DNA of 64,000 nucleotides. It comes from Meconema thalassinum (Eukaryota; Arthropoda; Insecta; Orthoptera; Tettigoniidae). The position numbers and the translations under genes are program-made. This document shows positions 1 to 10,948 of the stretch, piece after piece (positions within the stretch are counted from its first letter, which is position 1; each line of letters begins with the position of its first letter). The DNA is taken from assembly GCA_946902985.2 (NCBI GenBank), contig OX336393.1, positions 363,984,779-364,048,778 of the forward strand. The letters run 5' to 3'. Under the pieces are notes generated by a model. The model worked only from the letters and a program-made list of their open reading frames with translations, ran no database searches and was not told the DNA's origin.

Positions 1-319
1 GCTAAATTATATATAGGTTAAACATTTGACTAACGTTCTTAGGTTCCTACGTTCGTCGTCAAGAGCCGACTGTGGTGGCATCTGGTAACTAAGTTCTGCA
101 CTAGTTGGTCGTTAACGGTGGCGTTTGGCGGCAAAAGTTGCAACTACTTGAAAAAATCCAATGTCTGCAGTCCTTACTTGAATTAGAACAGATACACACA
201 CTAATACAGTCATCAGAATTAACACCGGTTATCATACAGATTCTACATACACCCAAAGTACACGGGGCTACATGACCGCGATGTCGCAGCTCCTTAACTG
301 AGGAACCAACCAACCTTTT
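1..319 (+). mobile_element. tRNA-derived SINE family S1, 3' portion
   Basis: The body and tail of a long SINE, cut by the window start. It matches the other S1 copies (12766-13257 reversed, 34437-34880, 22976-23735 reversed) from the GCTAAATT..GTAGGTTA block to the end GAGGAACCAACCAACC. The CCAA/TTGG run is the family's 3' terminus. The tRNA-like head lies outside the window. It ends directly against the truncated HINE-B at 320. Confidence 0.75.
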
Positions 320-426
320 GTTAATTGCCTCTATCAACATACTAAATTTCGATTTGATTGTTGTGATAGATTCGTAGATATTGAGAACCGTCTAAATATT
401 ACAGATGGTCGCCAGGTTGGATTTTT
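320..426 (-). mobile_element. HINE-B element, part 1 (split by HINE-A)
   Basis: This matches the HINE-B copy at about 40700-40800 (GTTAATTGCCTCTAT.., then the block around GGTCGCCA). The element runs on the minus strand, so this is its 3' side, but the terminal hairpin is missing. HINE-B resumes at 1839 after the inserted HINE-A, with about 17 bases of host element lost at the junction compared with the 40.7-kb copy. Confidence 0.8.
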
Positions 427-1838
427 AGCCTACTTTTCACATTTTGCAAAAATGAGGAAAAAGTAGACTTATGAGATCGATCCGGGAAAATGTGTGTCTG
501 TCTGTCTGTCTGGCTGGCTGGCTGTGTGTGAGTGTCCCCCTATCAACTCATAAACGGCTGCAGCAATCAAAACCAAATTTAGTATGAGTAAAGATGTGCA
601 CCGGAATAGCTCACGTCCATATTTGAAAATGATGTCAGTGCTACCAACTGCTGAAAGAACGCAATAGAAATTTGAGCTCCATGTTGGATATCTTGCAAGG
701 TATGCATGGGAGCTATTCCAAAATTGGCACACATGTAGGTAATACTATTTCAGTTTAATTTCCAGGAGGCCAACCATGACAGTGTTGCCAAAATAATTTT
801 AAGCCTTCTGATAGGTCCAATGTTTAAATGCATATAACTTCTACACTATCAATTGGAATTCAACCAAATTTCGTATTTTGTATGTGTACATAACCAGATA
901 TGACTGAGCGTATTCTTAAGACCCACCAGGGCTGCCAACTGTTAATAAATGCTCTTAATTTATTTTATCCAAATACCAATATATCAGAAAGTATGCAAGC
1001 CGACAGCTTTAAACTATGCACACGTATAGTACCTGACATTCTATATTAATTTGGAGTAACTTATATACGTCAGTGCTACCAACATGATTCTAAGCCTGCT
1101 GAGAGGTCCAACTTTAAATACATGTAACTTCCATACTATCATTTGGATTTCAACCAAATTTCGTATGTGCTATGTGTACCATAACAGATATGACTATGCG
1201 TATTCTTAAGAGCAACCAGGGCAGCCAACTGTTAATATGTGCTGTCTCTATTTTTGTTACCCTAATATCAATATATCAGAAAGTATGCAAGCCAATAGCT
1301 CTAAACTTTGCACACGTATACTACCTGGCATTCTAGATGAATTTGGAGTAACTAATATACGTCAGTGCTGCCAACATGATTCTAAGCCTGCTGATAGGTC
1401 CAATTTTAAAATGCATGTAACTTCTATACTAACTAATGGATTGCATTCAAAATTGGCACAACAATAGATCATACTATTTCAGATTATTTCTGACCATTAA
1501 ATGCATGACATTGTTGCCAACATGATATTATGCGCGCTGTTAAATCCAATGTTTAACTGCATGTAACGTCCATGCTATTCATTGGACTTCAACCAAATTT
1601 TGTATTCTGTATCTTAAGAGATGGAACTAAGAATATATTAAGTCACCAGGGCTGCCAAATGTAGTGCACTATTAGGCTACATTATGCCAGGTATACAGTA
1701 TTTCGAACTAATTAGAAATTTCGATATTAGCAACTTAATTTCGTCATTATTCTAGATGGATCCATATTGATTAATCATTGGCATGAATCTTAAATTTTAA
1801 GAAAAGTAGGCTCTTTAGTTCGTCACGGAACTTCTTGT
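427..1838 (+). mobile_element. HINE-A non-autonomous rolling-circle-like element (complete)
   Basis: The 5' end AGCCTACTTTTC pairs with GAAAAAGTAGACT to form the terminal hairpin, followed by TTATGAGATC, a TGTCTGTC microsatellite and CCCCC. The 3' end has GAAAAGTAGGCT, an inverted copy of the 5' end, then the hairpin AGTTC-GTCACG-GAACT and TTCTTGT. It lies between T426 and T1839 with no target duplication. Two tandem internal units start near 838 and 1127 (about 289 bp), each carrying a GGGCTGCCAACTG-type block. No coding capacity was seen. The layout matches DINE-1/HINE elements mobilised by Helentrons; that assignment rests on structure only. Confidence 0.8.
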
Positions 1839-2865
1839 TACTTATGTACTATTACATGAAGATTATTGAATACGGGTGGTATTCAGACTTCAGACTTACA
1901 CAATAAATAAAAACGAGATTTTAAAATTTCGCACAGCTGACATCTTGTGGTTATGAAAACAATTGAAATAAATTAGATGCCAGTGGATTAACATTTTTAT
2001 AAGCATTTAACGTGCAAAGGTTCACTGCACCGGGATGGTTAAATCGCGAGAAACGTCCATTTAAATATTTATACTCCGCGTCACCGCCATGTTGGACTTG
2101 TGCTCATCAGGTTACTGAAAGTGCTATAGGTGAACTTATGTTCATAGCCTCTATGAACATAAAAACAATCAGTTTGATTGCTGTAAATATTCGTAGATAC
2201 TGAAAACCGTCAAAATATTTCGGATGCTCGCCAATTTGTATTATATGTATTGGCCATAGAGTTATGTAGCATTAAAAGAAAATTATTGCGTAGCTTAATT
2301 ATTCAAACTTTCACTTCGATCGCATGATTACGACACAAGAAATAAAAACTTAATTTTAAAATTTCGCTCATCCGCCTCTTGTCGTTATATAAACAATTGA
2401 ACTAAATTAGATGCCAGTGCATTACAATAGACTATGTATAATCGTTCACTGTACCACATTTCACTGCGCTCAGATGGTTAAATCACGAGAAAGGCATATT
2501 AAAATGTTTCAACTTCGCTTGACCGCCATGTTCGCTTTGTACTTTATAGGTTTTTGAAAGTTACACAGATAAACTTGTAGCAGTGCCCTTTATCACCGTA
2601 AAAAATGTCAGGGTGATATCGGTAATAGTTTCGGAGATACTGAATGCTGGTTAAATATTTCGCACAGCCGCCATGTTGGATTGATGAGACACAATAAAAA
2701 TTGAAGGGCACGGTTTCGGTCGGTCGAAATGGCGGTATGATCTTACCGAGTTTCATCGAAATCGCTCCAGCCGTTTATAAGTTATTATGGGGACACACGC
2801 ACACACAGACACACGGACAAAATGTGATCTCATAAGCCTATTTTTTCGTATAATGATAATAGGCT
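1839..2865 (-). mobile_element. HINE-B element, part 2
   Basis: Continuation of the HINE-B interrupted at 427-1838. It contains several units with GCCGCCATGTTGG-like blocks, a short CA-rich tract near 2790-2812, GATCTCATAAGCCTA and the 5' terminal hairpin ending AGGCT at 2865. The base after it is A, that is T on the element strand, as in all other copies. Confidence 0.8.
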
Positions 2866-2953
2866 AACAATATACCTATATGGGGTTTAATGGAAGTTTC
2901 TAACTAAGATGTTATAAATATTTTCCTTGTAGGCCTATTTGGCTTTATTGTGC

Positions 2954-3140
2954 TACCGGCCACAGTGGCCGTGCCTACCTGGCATCGGGAGAGAGTGGGT
3001 TCGAATCCCACCTCGGCCGTACTGCAAATAGTTTTCTTGGTTTCCCATTTTCACCACCAGGCAAATGCTGGACTGTTCCTCTCAATAGGCCCACTGCCGA
3101 TTTCCTTCCAAAATGCCTTCCCTGACCCGTTCTGAAAAGA
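2954..3140 (+). mobile_element. tRNA-derived SINE family S3
   Basis: A B-box-like GGGTTCGAATCCCACC lies at about 2997-3012, downstream of a degraded A-box region. After the tRNA-like head comes GGTTTCCCATTTTCA..CAGGCAAATGCTGG, which recurs at 49262-49565 and, reversed, at 58386-58668. The 3' part is truncated. Confidence 0.65.
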
Positions 3141-3245
3141 AAATAATTAACCATTTGCTGCATTAATAAAATGTATTGTACTACTGTACTGACTGAAGGA
3201 TTAAACATACATAGCATATAGTTGAACTGTAACACAAATTTCATT

Positions 3246-3275
3246 ATAATTATTATTATTATTATTATTATTATG
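3246..3275. repeat. (ATT)n microsatellite
   Basis: About ten ATT repeats. Several SINE or LINE tails in this window end in such tracts, so it may be a retroelement tail. Confidence 0.9.
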
Positions 3276-3878
3276 AATACACGAGTTTGGACAGGATAAC
3301 CTTTGTCCTACATTTCTATAGTGTGCGCTTCGTTGATAAATTAGGAAAGCTTCCAAAGCATTATACTTGCAACGTTGTTAGTAAAGATTTTTTTTTACTT
3401 GACTTTCTCAACCGCGGCTTCTAAAACAGCAACAAAATAATAGCAGTAAGCGTAACACGCCACCCACTATGTTCTCGTGTAGGAAGGGTTGCCTGTACAA
3501 TTCTCGAAAAGGCGTCATTAAGCTTTCACTGTAGCCTTCCCAAGCTCTTACCTTATAAGATGTACAAACAATGCGAGTGTATTTGTCAGTGTAGCTTAGT
3601 ACTATGGCTGACATCAAGACATACACAAGCCAGAAGGCCGGAGCTCGAGTCTCATTTATCACCAGCTCGAGTAAGATTAAGCCAGCCCACTGCAAGCGCT
3701 GTGTCGCGCTGTTTATGCTCCCGACACACGAGCAGAGAAATAAACCGAATGGAAGGAGAAGTGTTCCTAATTTCCCGCTACCATTACTACCAGAAGAAAA
3801 GAATAGAAGGCAGAGGTATTTCAATGCCTTTTTTTTTCCTCGTTACATTTATCTTGAGGGATATTCTGATCTCAAACT
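3276..3878. other. unassigned intergenic stretch
   Basis: No recognisable element. Overlapping open frames on both strands (for example 3408-3824 minus and 3560-3901 plus) resemble no family I know and have chance-like composition. Confidence 0.5.
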
Positions 3879-4062
3879 GGTTGGTTGGTTCCTTAATTTA
3901 GGGGCGACAACCCGATCATGTAGCCCCGTGTACTTTGAGTGTGTTTAGAATTTGTCTGATAACCGGTGTTAATTGTGATGTCTGTTTTTGTGTGTGTTAT
4001 CTGTGATTCAGGTAAGGACTGCAGAATATCAATTTTTCAAGTATTTCCTACCTTTGCTACCA
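3879..4062 (-). mobile_element. S1 SINE tail fragment
   Basis: It starts with the TTGGTTGGTTCC terminus and matches the S1 tail, reverse oriented, to the TTTGCTACCA block, then stops at the LINE remnant. The tRNA-like head is absent. Confidence 0.75.
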
Positions 4063-5345
4063 AGGTCGATCATGTGCAGAACAAATATGGAACTTGAAGA
4101 TGATATTAAGGATTCGCTTAAGTGGCCAGCACGTTCGTCACTCTCGAAGACTTTAAGAAGGCGTGGTCAGACATACAGTTTTTGATACTCTAGAAGAACT
4201 CGGAGTGGACAAGAAGACCAGAGCACTTATCCGGCAGACTCTCACAAATACGACCTCTGAAGTGAAATTCCTTGAAGAAATCTCTGCGCCCTTTGAAATA
4301 TGCACGGGCGTTTGTCAGGAAGACGGCATCTCCCCTATTCTGTTTAACTTAGTTCTAGACAAAGTTATTAGATAGTGGTAAAAGATATCAAGGGTGTGAA
4401 CATCGGAGATTTGGGAAGCAAGGTCAATGTGAAATGTTTAGCATTTGCTGATGATCTAGCAATCATTACTAAGACCACGGATGAAACAAGATATGCCATA
4501 CAGAGACTACACAATATAGCATCAAAGGCAGGCCTCCAGATCTCGTACGAGAAAACCAAGTACATGGAAAATCTACATCAAAATAGCAAACAAACTACGC
4601 TAGAATTGGAAAACGGCACAATTTCACAGGTTTCCTCCTTCAAATACCTTGGAGAAATCATACCACCATCAGGGCTAGACAGCCGTGCCATTGTAGATAG
4701 AACCACCAAACTCCATAAGACGTTCAGACTGACATGGAATTGCTACAACAAAATAGTCATATCGCGTAATGCAAAATTACGACACTGCAAGACAGTTGTA
4801 TTGCCGGAAGCTTTATATGCCTCAGAAAACATATGCCTGGGTGGCCACTCTAAAATTACAGATATTGAAAAATATGAACGGAAAATTCCCCGGAAAATGT
4901 ATTGTCCCACGAGAGAAAATGGAATGTGGATTAAGAGGGGAACAGCGGACCTCTACTCCTTCACTGGCAGGCTCACTGACGCCGTACGGAAGCGACGCCT
5001 GAATTGTTATGGCCATATCTACAGAATGAACAGCGACAGACTAACTGAGGGATTATTCAGTGTAATCAACTCAAAGAAGGTCAAGATAAAATGGCTAGAA
5101 GAAACTAAGGCGGACCTCCAAGAAATGAATATTACAGACGACATCAGACAATCGTAGAGATTTTAGGACAAAATTAATTAATCATAAATTTAGGGAGAAA
5201 CCCATAAAGAAACAGGTAGGAAGTGGTCGACAGAACGCAAGATGCAGCACAGTGCATTCATGATGAGATTTTGGAAGGATAAGAAGGCGAAACCCATCAG
5301 GCCTGCCAACTAACAAGTTCAAACGCGCTCTTTGAATGGGCATAA
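4063..5345 (+). pseudogene. LINE reverse transcriptase remnant (LINE family L-a)
   Basis: This is the C-terminal half of a non-LTR reverse transcriptase. A DFKKA motif at about 4149 is the first catalytic block. After a frame change, 4163-4375 carries a damaged GVRQGDGISP-type motif (read as GVCQEDGISP). After a TAG at 4372, 4375-5157 (260 codons) carries the catalytic FADD (FADDLAII), a GLQISYEKTKYM block, FKYLGE, and a C-terminal RLNCYGHIYRM. The N-terminal endonuclease is missing, so the copy is 5' truncated and dead. The same family occurs at 6238, 9985, 25180 and 59096. The clade is RTE-like or close to it; I cannot fix it without alignment. Confidence 0.75.
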
Positions 5346-5368
5346 CGACGAAAGAAAAAAGAAGAAAA

Positions 5369-5695
5369 GAGCTTCGGTGGCTTAGTCGGTAGCATGCTGA
5401 ACTGCTATGCCCAACGACACGGGTTCAAAGCTGGCGGAAGTCATCAGATTTTTAAAAGCGTTAAAATCTGTCAGTTTGCCTTCCTTAGTAGGTGAAGTAA
5501 AGCCGGCGGGACAATGCCATAGATTTATGGGAAGAAAAAGAACCTACCCACTACAATTGGTAATGTATAGCTAAATGTGTAGGTTGTCTGGTTTATAAAC
5601 GCTCTGTGAGTTCCAACATCCTCCATTTGGTGTTGCCAGTGACATCTGGTAGCCAAACTTTGAATAACTTGAAATTGAACATTCATTCACGTTCA
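5369..5695 (+). mobile_element. S1 SINE with tRNA-like head
   Basis: It begins GCTTCGGTGGCTTAGTCGG (A-box-like), followed by a B-box-like GGGTTCAAAGC, then the S1 body (GGCGGGACAATGCCATAG.., CTTGAAATTGA). An A-rich tail of the preceding LINE sits directly upstream. It ends before the usual TTGG terminus. Confidence 0.75.
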
Positions 5696-5811
5696 TCTCT
5701 CTTTGACTCCTCTTGTGAGGTTGACGTTAGGAAGGATATCCGGCCGTAGAAACTATCAGCACGTCTCATACCCTACCCCATTGGAAACGGGATTAATAAG
5801 GGATGGACATA

Positions 5812-5812
<1 letters not shown>

Positions 5813-5849
<37 letters not shown>

Positions 5850-5850
5850 T
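5813..5850. repeat. (AAT)n microsatellite
   Basis: A perfect AAT tract on one side of the SINE at 5860-6182. A second tract sits on the other side. Confidence 0.9.
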
Positions 5851-5859
5851 TTTTATTTT

Positions 5860-6182
5860 TTTTATCGTATGGCTTTCAGTGCCGGGAGTGTCCGAGGACA
5901 TGTTTGGCTCGCCAGTTTTGTAGCTGCTTCGAGACGGACACCCAATGGGTGAGCTACAAGTACCGTTGGGGAGGAAAGTTGGAAGGGAAGGTCGAGGAGT
6001 TGGAAGGTAGCGGCTGTGGCCTATAGTGAGGGACCAACCCCGGTATTTGCCTGGAAGGAAGATGGGAAACCACAGAAGACCATCTTCAAGGTTGCCGGCG
6101 GGGGGATTCGAACCTCCTCGCCTCCCGGATGTGAGCGACTGCCATTAGTCATGCCGTAACCACCACGGCTAACTCACCCGGT
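5860..6182 (-). mobile_element. tRNA-derived SINE family S7
   Basis: On the minus strand the head begins at about 6182 with A-box-like GTTAGCCGTGGTGGTT (6157-6173) and B-box GGTTCGAATCC (6105-6115). The body ends in a GGACACTCCCGGCACTGAAA block and a T-rich stretch. A fragment of the same family lies at 25471-25556. Confidence 0.75.
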
Positions 6183-6183
6183 C

Positions 6184-6223
<40 letters not shown>

Positions 6224-6236
6224 GTAATAGTAATAA
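6184..6236. repeat. (AAT)n microsatellite
   Basis: A second AAT tract with a few AGT interruptions. Together with 5813-5850 it brackets the S7 SINE, either as a split host microsatellite or as tails. Confidence 0.85.
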
Positions 6237-6237
6237 C

Positions 6238-6610
6238 GGACGTGATGAGGAAAAGGAGGATTTCTTTTTATGGTCATATAACCCGAATGAAATCAACACG
6301 GCTATCCAACAGAATTTTTGCTTTCCTCCGTGAGAAAAAGACAAAGGGGGCCTGGTTCAATGAAGTAGAGAAAGATCTGTTGGAGACTGAGATTACACGT
6401 GAAGATATCCAGGAGCGTGACCCACTTAGGGACATACTTCAGAAACATCGGAGTTTTCAATTTAAGCCGAAGCTAAAAACCGGGAAGGCGTGGACGACAG
6501 AGAGAAAGGTGCAACATCGATTGCGAATGAAGGAGTACTGGGCTAACATTTAAATGCAGAAAAAACAGTTGACATGACGTGGTCCTTAGATGGCCGTAAC
6601 GAAGCAAGAA
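6238..6610 (+). pseudogene. LINE family L-a, 3' terminal fragment
   Basis: The open frame 6242-6553 (103 codons) encodes the extreme C-terminus of the L-a reverse transcriptase: RRISFYGHITRM at the start and TTERKVQHRLRMKEYWA at the end. The 3' UTR follows with ACGTGGTCCTTAGATGGCC and an AAGAAGAAG tail, as in the copies at 10019 and 25200. It is a 5'-truncated retrocopy. Confidence 0.75.
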
Positions 6611-7477
6611 GAAGAATAGTAATAATAACAACAATAATTGACACGGTGTCCCTAGTAGGCCTCAACGGATTGTCATAACAATCGTTATTTTTAATACTGG
6701 CAAAGTACGACAGTAATGTATGGGAACCCTTATGAATAAAGGTCATATACAGCGGAAACCAATATTGTCATATTATTACCATCTTCTTTTATTGAGAATC
6801 TTCTATGCAAACATATGTTTCATAATGTAGCCCAATTCTTCTTTATCGCGTTTTACCAGCTCCCGTTACAAGCAACCAAAGTAACGGAGAGAGAGAGAGA
6901 GAGAGAGAAAGAGAAGGCAGCAAGCAAATAAAAATGAGAATCTTACGACTCTGTTTTTTATCTCGTTCATCCTTAAGCTGCTTTCTTTTCAGTGCTATTT
7001 CGTAGCCCCCCGTAATCTTTATTTATGTATGTCCACTCGAAGGCAAGAGGGTCTTGGTCGGGCTTGGCAGGCGGTACATCCTCCAATTCGACAGAGACAA
7101 AGTTTACAACTTCTCGCCCATTCCAAAAGATACGCTACGCCAATTGATGGCGTCTATATGCAAACACATCCACATGCAGAGAAGCCAAATTGTTATGCGA
7201 AAGGATCTCATGCTGTGCAAGCTAGCAAGCAACCACTGTGGAAGCGAATGCTATGGATTGGCTGGCTGTGGGTTCTTCCTTTTCCTCGCCATATTTCATC
7301 CTCTATCTACAGTACTTCTACGTATGTATTAACTCGAGGATGAGACAGCAATCAAACATCTTCACGCCGTCGCTTTACCTTCTCTTCAAGTGTTTGCCAT
7401 AAATATTCACTTACTATTATGTACTTGTATCAAAGTGGCTTCTTCGAAAGTGTAAATAAGCATATATATATGTACTG
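6611..7477. other. unassigned stretch with (GA)n
   Basis: It includes a GA microsatellite at about 6889-6915. Two overlapping plus-strand open frames (7029-7343, 7054-7332) have no recognisable motifs. It could be older repeat or single-copy DNA. Confidence 0.5.
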
Positions 7478-7515
7478 ATGACCTCGTAGTTCCGCCCCTT
7501 GAAACAACAATAACT
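7478..7515 (+). mobile_element. LINE-like 3' end motif
   Basis: GATGACCTCGTAGTTCCGCC then CCTTGAAACAACAATAAC. Related ends occur at 48810-48866 (plus) and, reversed, at 9016-9060, 35958-36010 and 40468-40520. I read it as the shared 3' terminus of one retroelement group; its coding region was not seen. Confidence 0.5.
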
Positions 7516-7540
7516 AACCATAACTATCTTCCTCCCTTCC

Positions 7541-7700
7541 TATCATTTCATTTCATCTGCCATTCATTTAATCATTGCCCCAGAGGAGTGCGTCAGGCCT
7601 CGGCAGCCGGCACAGTCCATATCCTCGCCGCTAGATAGGGGCTTCATACATTCCATTCCTGACCCGGTCGGAGACTGGAAGCAGGCTGTAGATTTCCATC
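7541..7700 (+). mobile_element. S2 SINE, 3' half
   Basis: It matches the S2 body (ATTTAATCATTGCCCCAGAGG.., TAGATAGGGGCTTCAT..) up to GGCTGTAGATTTCCATC. The tRNA-like head is missing, so the copy is 5' truncated. Confidence 0.8.
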
Positions 7701-7769
7701 AGTCGGACAATAACACGTTTATATGCCCAATTATATTAGGCCGCCTAAATGAGGGGATGTTATTCTTAT

Positions 7770-8120
7770 TGTTAATTTGCATTAGGGATTTTGGACATAG
7801 TTGTCATCAGCCCCGTGTGTTTGGTGTGTGTTCAATTTGCCTGATAACCTGTGTTTCTGTGCAGATTATAGTGGCATGTGTAACTGTGATTATTTGGGCC
7901 AGGGATGTGGTGTTTGCCTTGTAACTTGAAATAAGGCACTATCCCGGCATTTGCCTGGAGTGAGTGTGGAAAACCTCGGTGTAATGCCACACTCAGGATT
8001 GCCACTATCGGTGCCGGATTTCGAACTTCGATCTCCGGACTTGCTGGAGTTCCCTATCATGGTCATGGTGAGTGATTTAGCGCACAATGTTACGCCGCAG
8101 CGTACGGGAAATATAAGAAT
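7770..8120 (-). mobile_element. tRNA-derived SINE family S9
   Basis: The minus-strand head begins CGCTGCGGCGTAACATTG; a B-box-like AGTTCGAAATCCGG follows. The body shares GGACATAG/CAGCCCCGTGTG and AATAAGGCACTATCCCGG with the opposite-strand copy at 12430-12710. Both ends are ragged. Confidence 0.65.
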
Positions 8121-8612
8121 CGAGCTGAGAAAGGAACGTACGAGTACATGTGATTGATTACTACTTGCACAGATTACAAGGGCGAGGGGTTACAAGGACG
8201 ACAATTCGTTCGTCAAACGAACATCATCAGATAAGTGGCTGATGAACTTGCTGTTCCATTCCCTATAACAATAATACTAACATTATCAGATATGGATCAA
8301 TAAAATCAATCATCTATACAATAAAAATGCTCTAGAAAACACTAGACTATTAAGTCACAGAAATTGTCAGACGATAGAAAGTTCACAACTAAATCGATAA
8401 TGAAATGCTAGTTCAGTGTGGGTGACATTGTGGAATATTTTTAATCCAGAATCAACCTGTAAATTTGCTCGTACTAAGAACCCCTGTACGGGTGCAGGAG
8501 TCTGCTGGACCACTGTTCTCTAACATCTATTTCTAAGCCCCTAGCGGCCATGTGAAGCAGCAAGCATACTTCCTTTGTTTCTACGCCTCCTGCCCAATTA
8601 TAGAAAACCCCA
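8121..8612. other. unassigned stretch with a hairpin motif
   Basis: On the minus strand, around 8195-8245, CTGATGA is followed by one extra T, then GTTCG-TTTGA-CGAAC (five-base stem) and GAAT. It resembles a damaged hammerhead-like core (GAAT instead of GAAA). The rest is AT-rich without recognisable content. Confidence 0.4.
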
Positions 8613-8900
8613 GCTTGCCACGTTGGGTGAGTGGATAGCGTGTCGGTCTACTAACCCCAAGATTGCAGGTTCGCTCCTGGCCGTGGTAAGTGATTTTTGA
8701 AAGGCGGCAAAAATACGACGCGCATGTCATACGATGTTGGCATGTCAAAGAACCCTTTTGAATTCGGTAGGCCGTACTCATAATGGCCAAATTAATCTCG
8801 GGAGTTTCCGCCAACACAAAGTTCCTCATGTATCTACTAGAAAGCGCTATAGTGTTCAATGAGCTTAGATATCTAACCTCCTTGACTTTCATAGTGATTC
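8613..8900 (+). mobile_element. tRNA-derived SINE family S8
   Basis: A-box-like TGGGTGAGTGGATAGCG at about 8622 and B-box-like CAGGTTCGCTCCTGG at about 8667 sit at tRNA-like spacing. The body (CGGCAAAAATACGACGCG.., CCAACACAAAGTTCC) is seen nowhere else in the window. Confidence 0.6.
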
Positions 8901-9015
8901 AAGGAACAACGAAATTCGATATGCAAGCTACCCTCTGAGTGTCAAATTATAAAGCTTGCATCCGGCACCCGAGGCCATACGATATTATTATTATAGAAAA
9001 ACCCAAGTAGACGGT

Positions 9016-9060
9016 CTTAGTTAGTTATTGTTGTTTTAAGTGGCGGAACAGTGAGATTAT
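9016..9060 (-). mobile_element. LINE-like 3' end motif (reversed)
   Basis: TTATTGTTGTTTTAAGTGGC then GGAACAGTGAGATTATC: the reverse of the terminus at 7478-7515 and 48810-48866. The associated body may continue at 9511-9760. Confidence 0.45.
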
Positions 9061-9510
9061 CTACCCCTCTTTACACAGATAACATTATACAAACTAGGAG
9101 ACCTGTGCGAGGAATATCACATGTTCAGTAACCTCCCGCGGGCTTCTATAAATATGTGAATTTGTTTAAACGCACTTAAAAAAGAAAAAGTAAATATTTA
9201 TGAAATCAGAGTGCGGGTAATTCCGTTTTAATATTCTTTTCAATTCACAATGGGGTGTGTGCGTCCCATGTGTACAGACTACCCACCCTGCTCTAGTGTT
9301 GCGTGGGCTGGACGCGACAGAGCTATTGTCTTGCTTATTTTTTTAAACAGTCTTTTTAAACAAATAAATATATTTCCGTCAACTTTTCAAGAAATGCAAG
9401 ATTTTTCCTGTACTACTGAGACGATTTGGAAATTTTTTGCACAAAACGCTAACTCTTTCTGGCTCAGGAGCTTGAGTATTTGTCGGTTAAACTTAGCGTA
9501 TTTATAATGG
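9061..9510. other. unassigned stretch
   Basis: An 85-codon plus-strand frame (9250-9507) has no recognisable features. The stretch may be an insertion separating the repeat parts at 9016-9060 and 9511-9760. Confidence 0.4.
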
Positions 9511-9760
9511 ATTTAGTTGAATTCAAAATTTAGAGGAGGACGCCTTAATATGAAAAAGCCTAACAATAATAAATAAATAATAATTGTAATAATATACAAT
9601 ACAAAAATATACGGAATAAAAAAACAAATTCAAAAAATAACAAGTCTTCGAGTAAATACACACTTAAAAATATAGATTGCTAACCCAAACCCCTCTCACT
9701 TATAAAGCGGATGGTGAGATCAGCAGCCACCACGTCATCGGCTAATTGGCAAATTCTAAT
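9511..9760. repeat. A-rich interspersed repeat (paralogue of 40.5/42.3 kb)
   Basis: It shares TTCAAAATTTAGA at one end and CTCTCACTTATAAAGCGG..GAGATCAGCAGCCACC at the other with 40551-40642 plus 42173-42335. This copy lacks the HINE-B insertion and so acts as a paralogous empty site. Confidence 0.6.
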
Positions 9761-9984
9761 ACGGTGGAATTCTTCGCCTGGTCAATACTATTACAAGAAA
9801 GAAATCCAAAATTAACGGTTTCTGATCCGTAAGACATGACCATGGGGAACAATTTAATTACAATTTCTGGTTATATTCAAGTCTGATGACAACTATTTCC
9901 ATGTTCTCAGAGAATAGAGGCAACTGATTAAAAACAATACATCAAAATATCTTTATATATAAAAAAATCAAATACCATACGAAA

Positions 9985-10330
9985 ATGAAGAGTTAAATTC
10001 TTTGGACATATTTCAAGAATGCCTGACGACCGACTTACTAAGAAAACTTTTAACCACTTCAACAAGCCCAATAGAAAAGGAAATTTTTATGAAAGATGGT
10101 TTACTAACACCAAGAAGGTGCTACAAGAAATGAACATCACTGATCAAGACATCCGCAACAGAAACACTTTCAGAAATAAGATACACACATTTGAGGGGTT
10201 CCTAGAGCCAGAAACTGCGACCAAGAAGAGACAACATTGGACTGCAGAAACAAATTAAGCTGTGAGCAAAAGAATGAAGGAATACTGGCGCCAAAGATAA
10301 CTAAAATCATGAACGTGGTCCTTAGTTGAC
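9985..10330 (+). pseudogene. LINE family L-a, 3' terminal fragment
   Basis: The frame 10019-10258 (79 codons) reads VLQEMNITDQDIRNRNTFR.. and ends before an in-frame stop; the following bases still encode RMKEYWRQR in the same style. The 3' UTR ACGTGGTCCTTAGTTGACC matches the copies at 6570 and 25300. It is 5' truncated and non-functional. Confidence 0.7.
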
Positions 10331-10948
10331 CAAAATCTATAATGATGATGCTATAAAAATTAATGTTTCTTGATTATTGATTGTCCGTCCGTCCTGTATG
10401 TGTTCATATACCATTCATCTGATTGCGATGAAACGTAAGTGAGTTGTTGTACACACTCCAGGAAAGGTTTATTAATTAGTAAGTCTATTTTACAATACGT
10501 CGCGCGCGAGCAGTTTCAACAAATGTGAAGAACTCGCGCGTCGGAAATCATTCTATTTATTCATGTACTATACGTGCCAGACGGAAAAACAAAAACGTAT
10601 TGTCTCTCCAAAAGCACTTCAATAAACAATATTACAACACAAACGCTTTCTCTCTTAGATTTGAATTGCAAGGCATGCCGGGTACAGCTAGTATATAATA
10701 TTTTAATCTGAATTCATTTTGATAAACAATTTCAGTCAATATAGTGTACATTAAAACCGTACCGGTTTCGGTCACATTTTAACTTTCCTCACCGTAGAAT
10801 AGGATAGGTAAATGTGCAATAACATACACTTAATAAAATTTGGCTATAACAGAGGATACTATTTTTTCCCCCTAAAGCTCACAAAGTAAAATTTCTAAAA
10901 CGAGATCTGTTACAAAATGTGTTCAGAAAAACATGAAAAAGTCTTGAA
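10331..10948. other. unassigned, possibly an old repeat
   Basis: A segment from about 10380 to 10695 has the style of a dispersed repeat (ATTGATTGTCCGTCCGTCC start; ATGCCGGGTACAGCTAGTA end, a terminus style seen in many arthropod repeats). No second copy is in the window. Confidence 0.35.

Noticed and set aside
3408..3824. 138-codon minus frame
   Set aside because: No known motif, competing frames of similar length on the other strand, no evidence of codon bias.
5369..5440. Possible functional tRNA genes at the SINE heads
   Set aside because: A and B boxes are present but acceptor stems do not pair and the sequence continues into a SINE body; the same holds for the S2, S3, S6, S7 and S8 heads.
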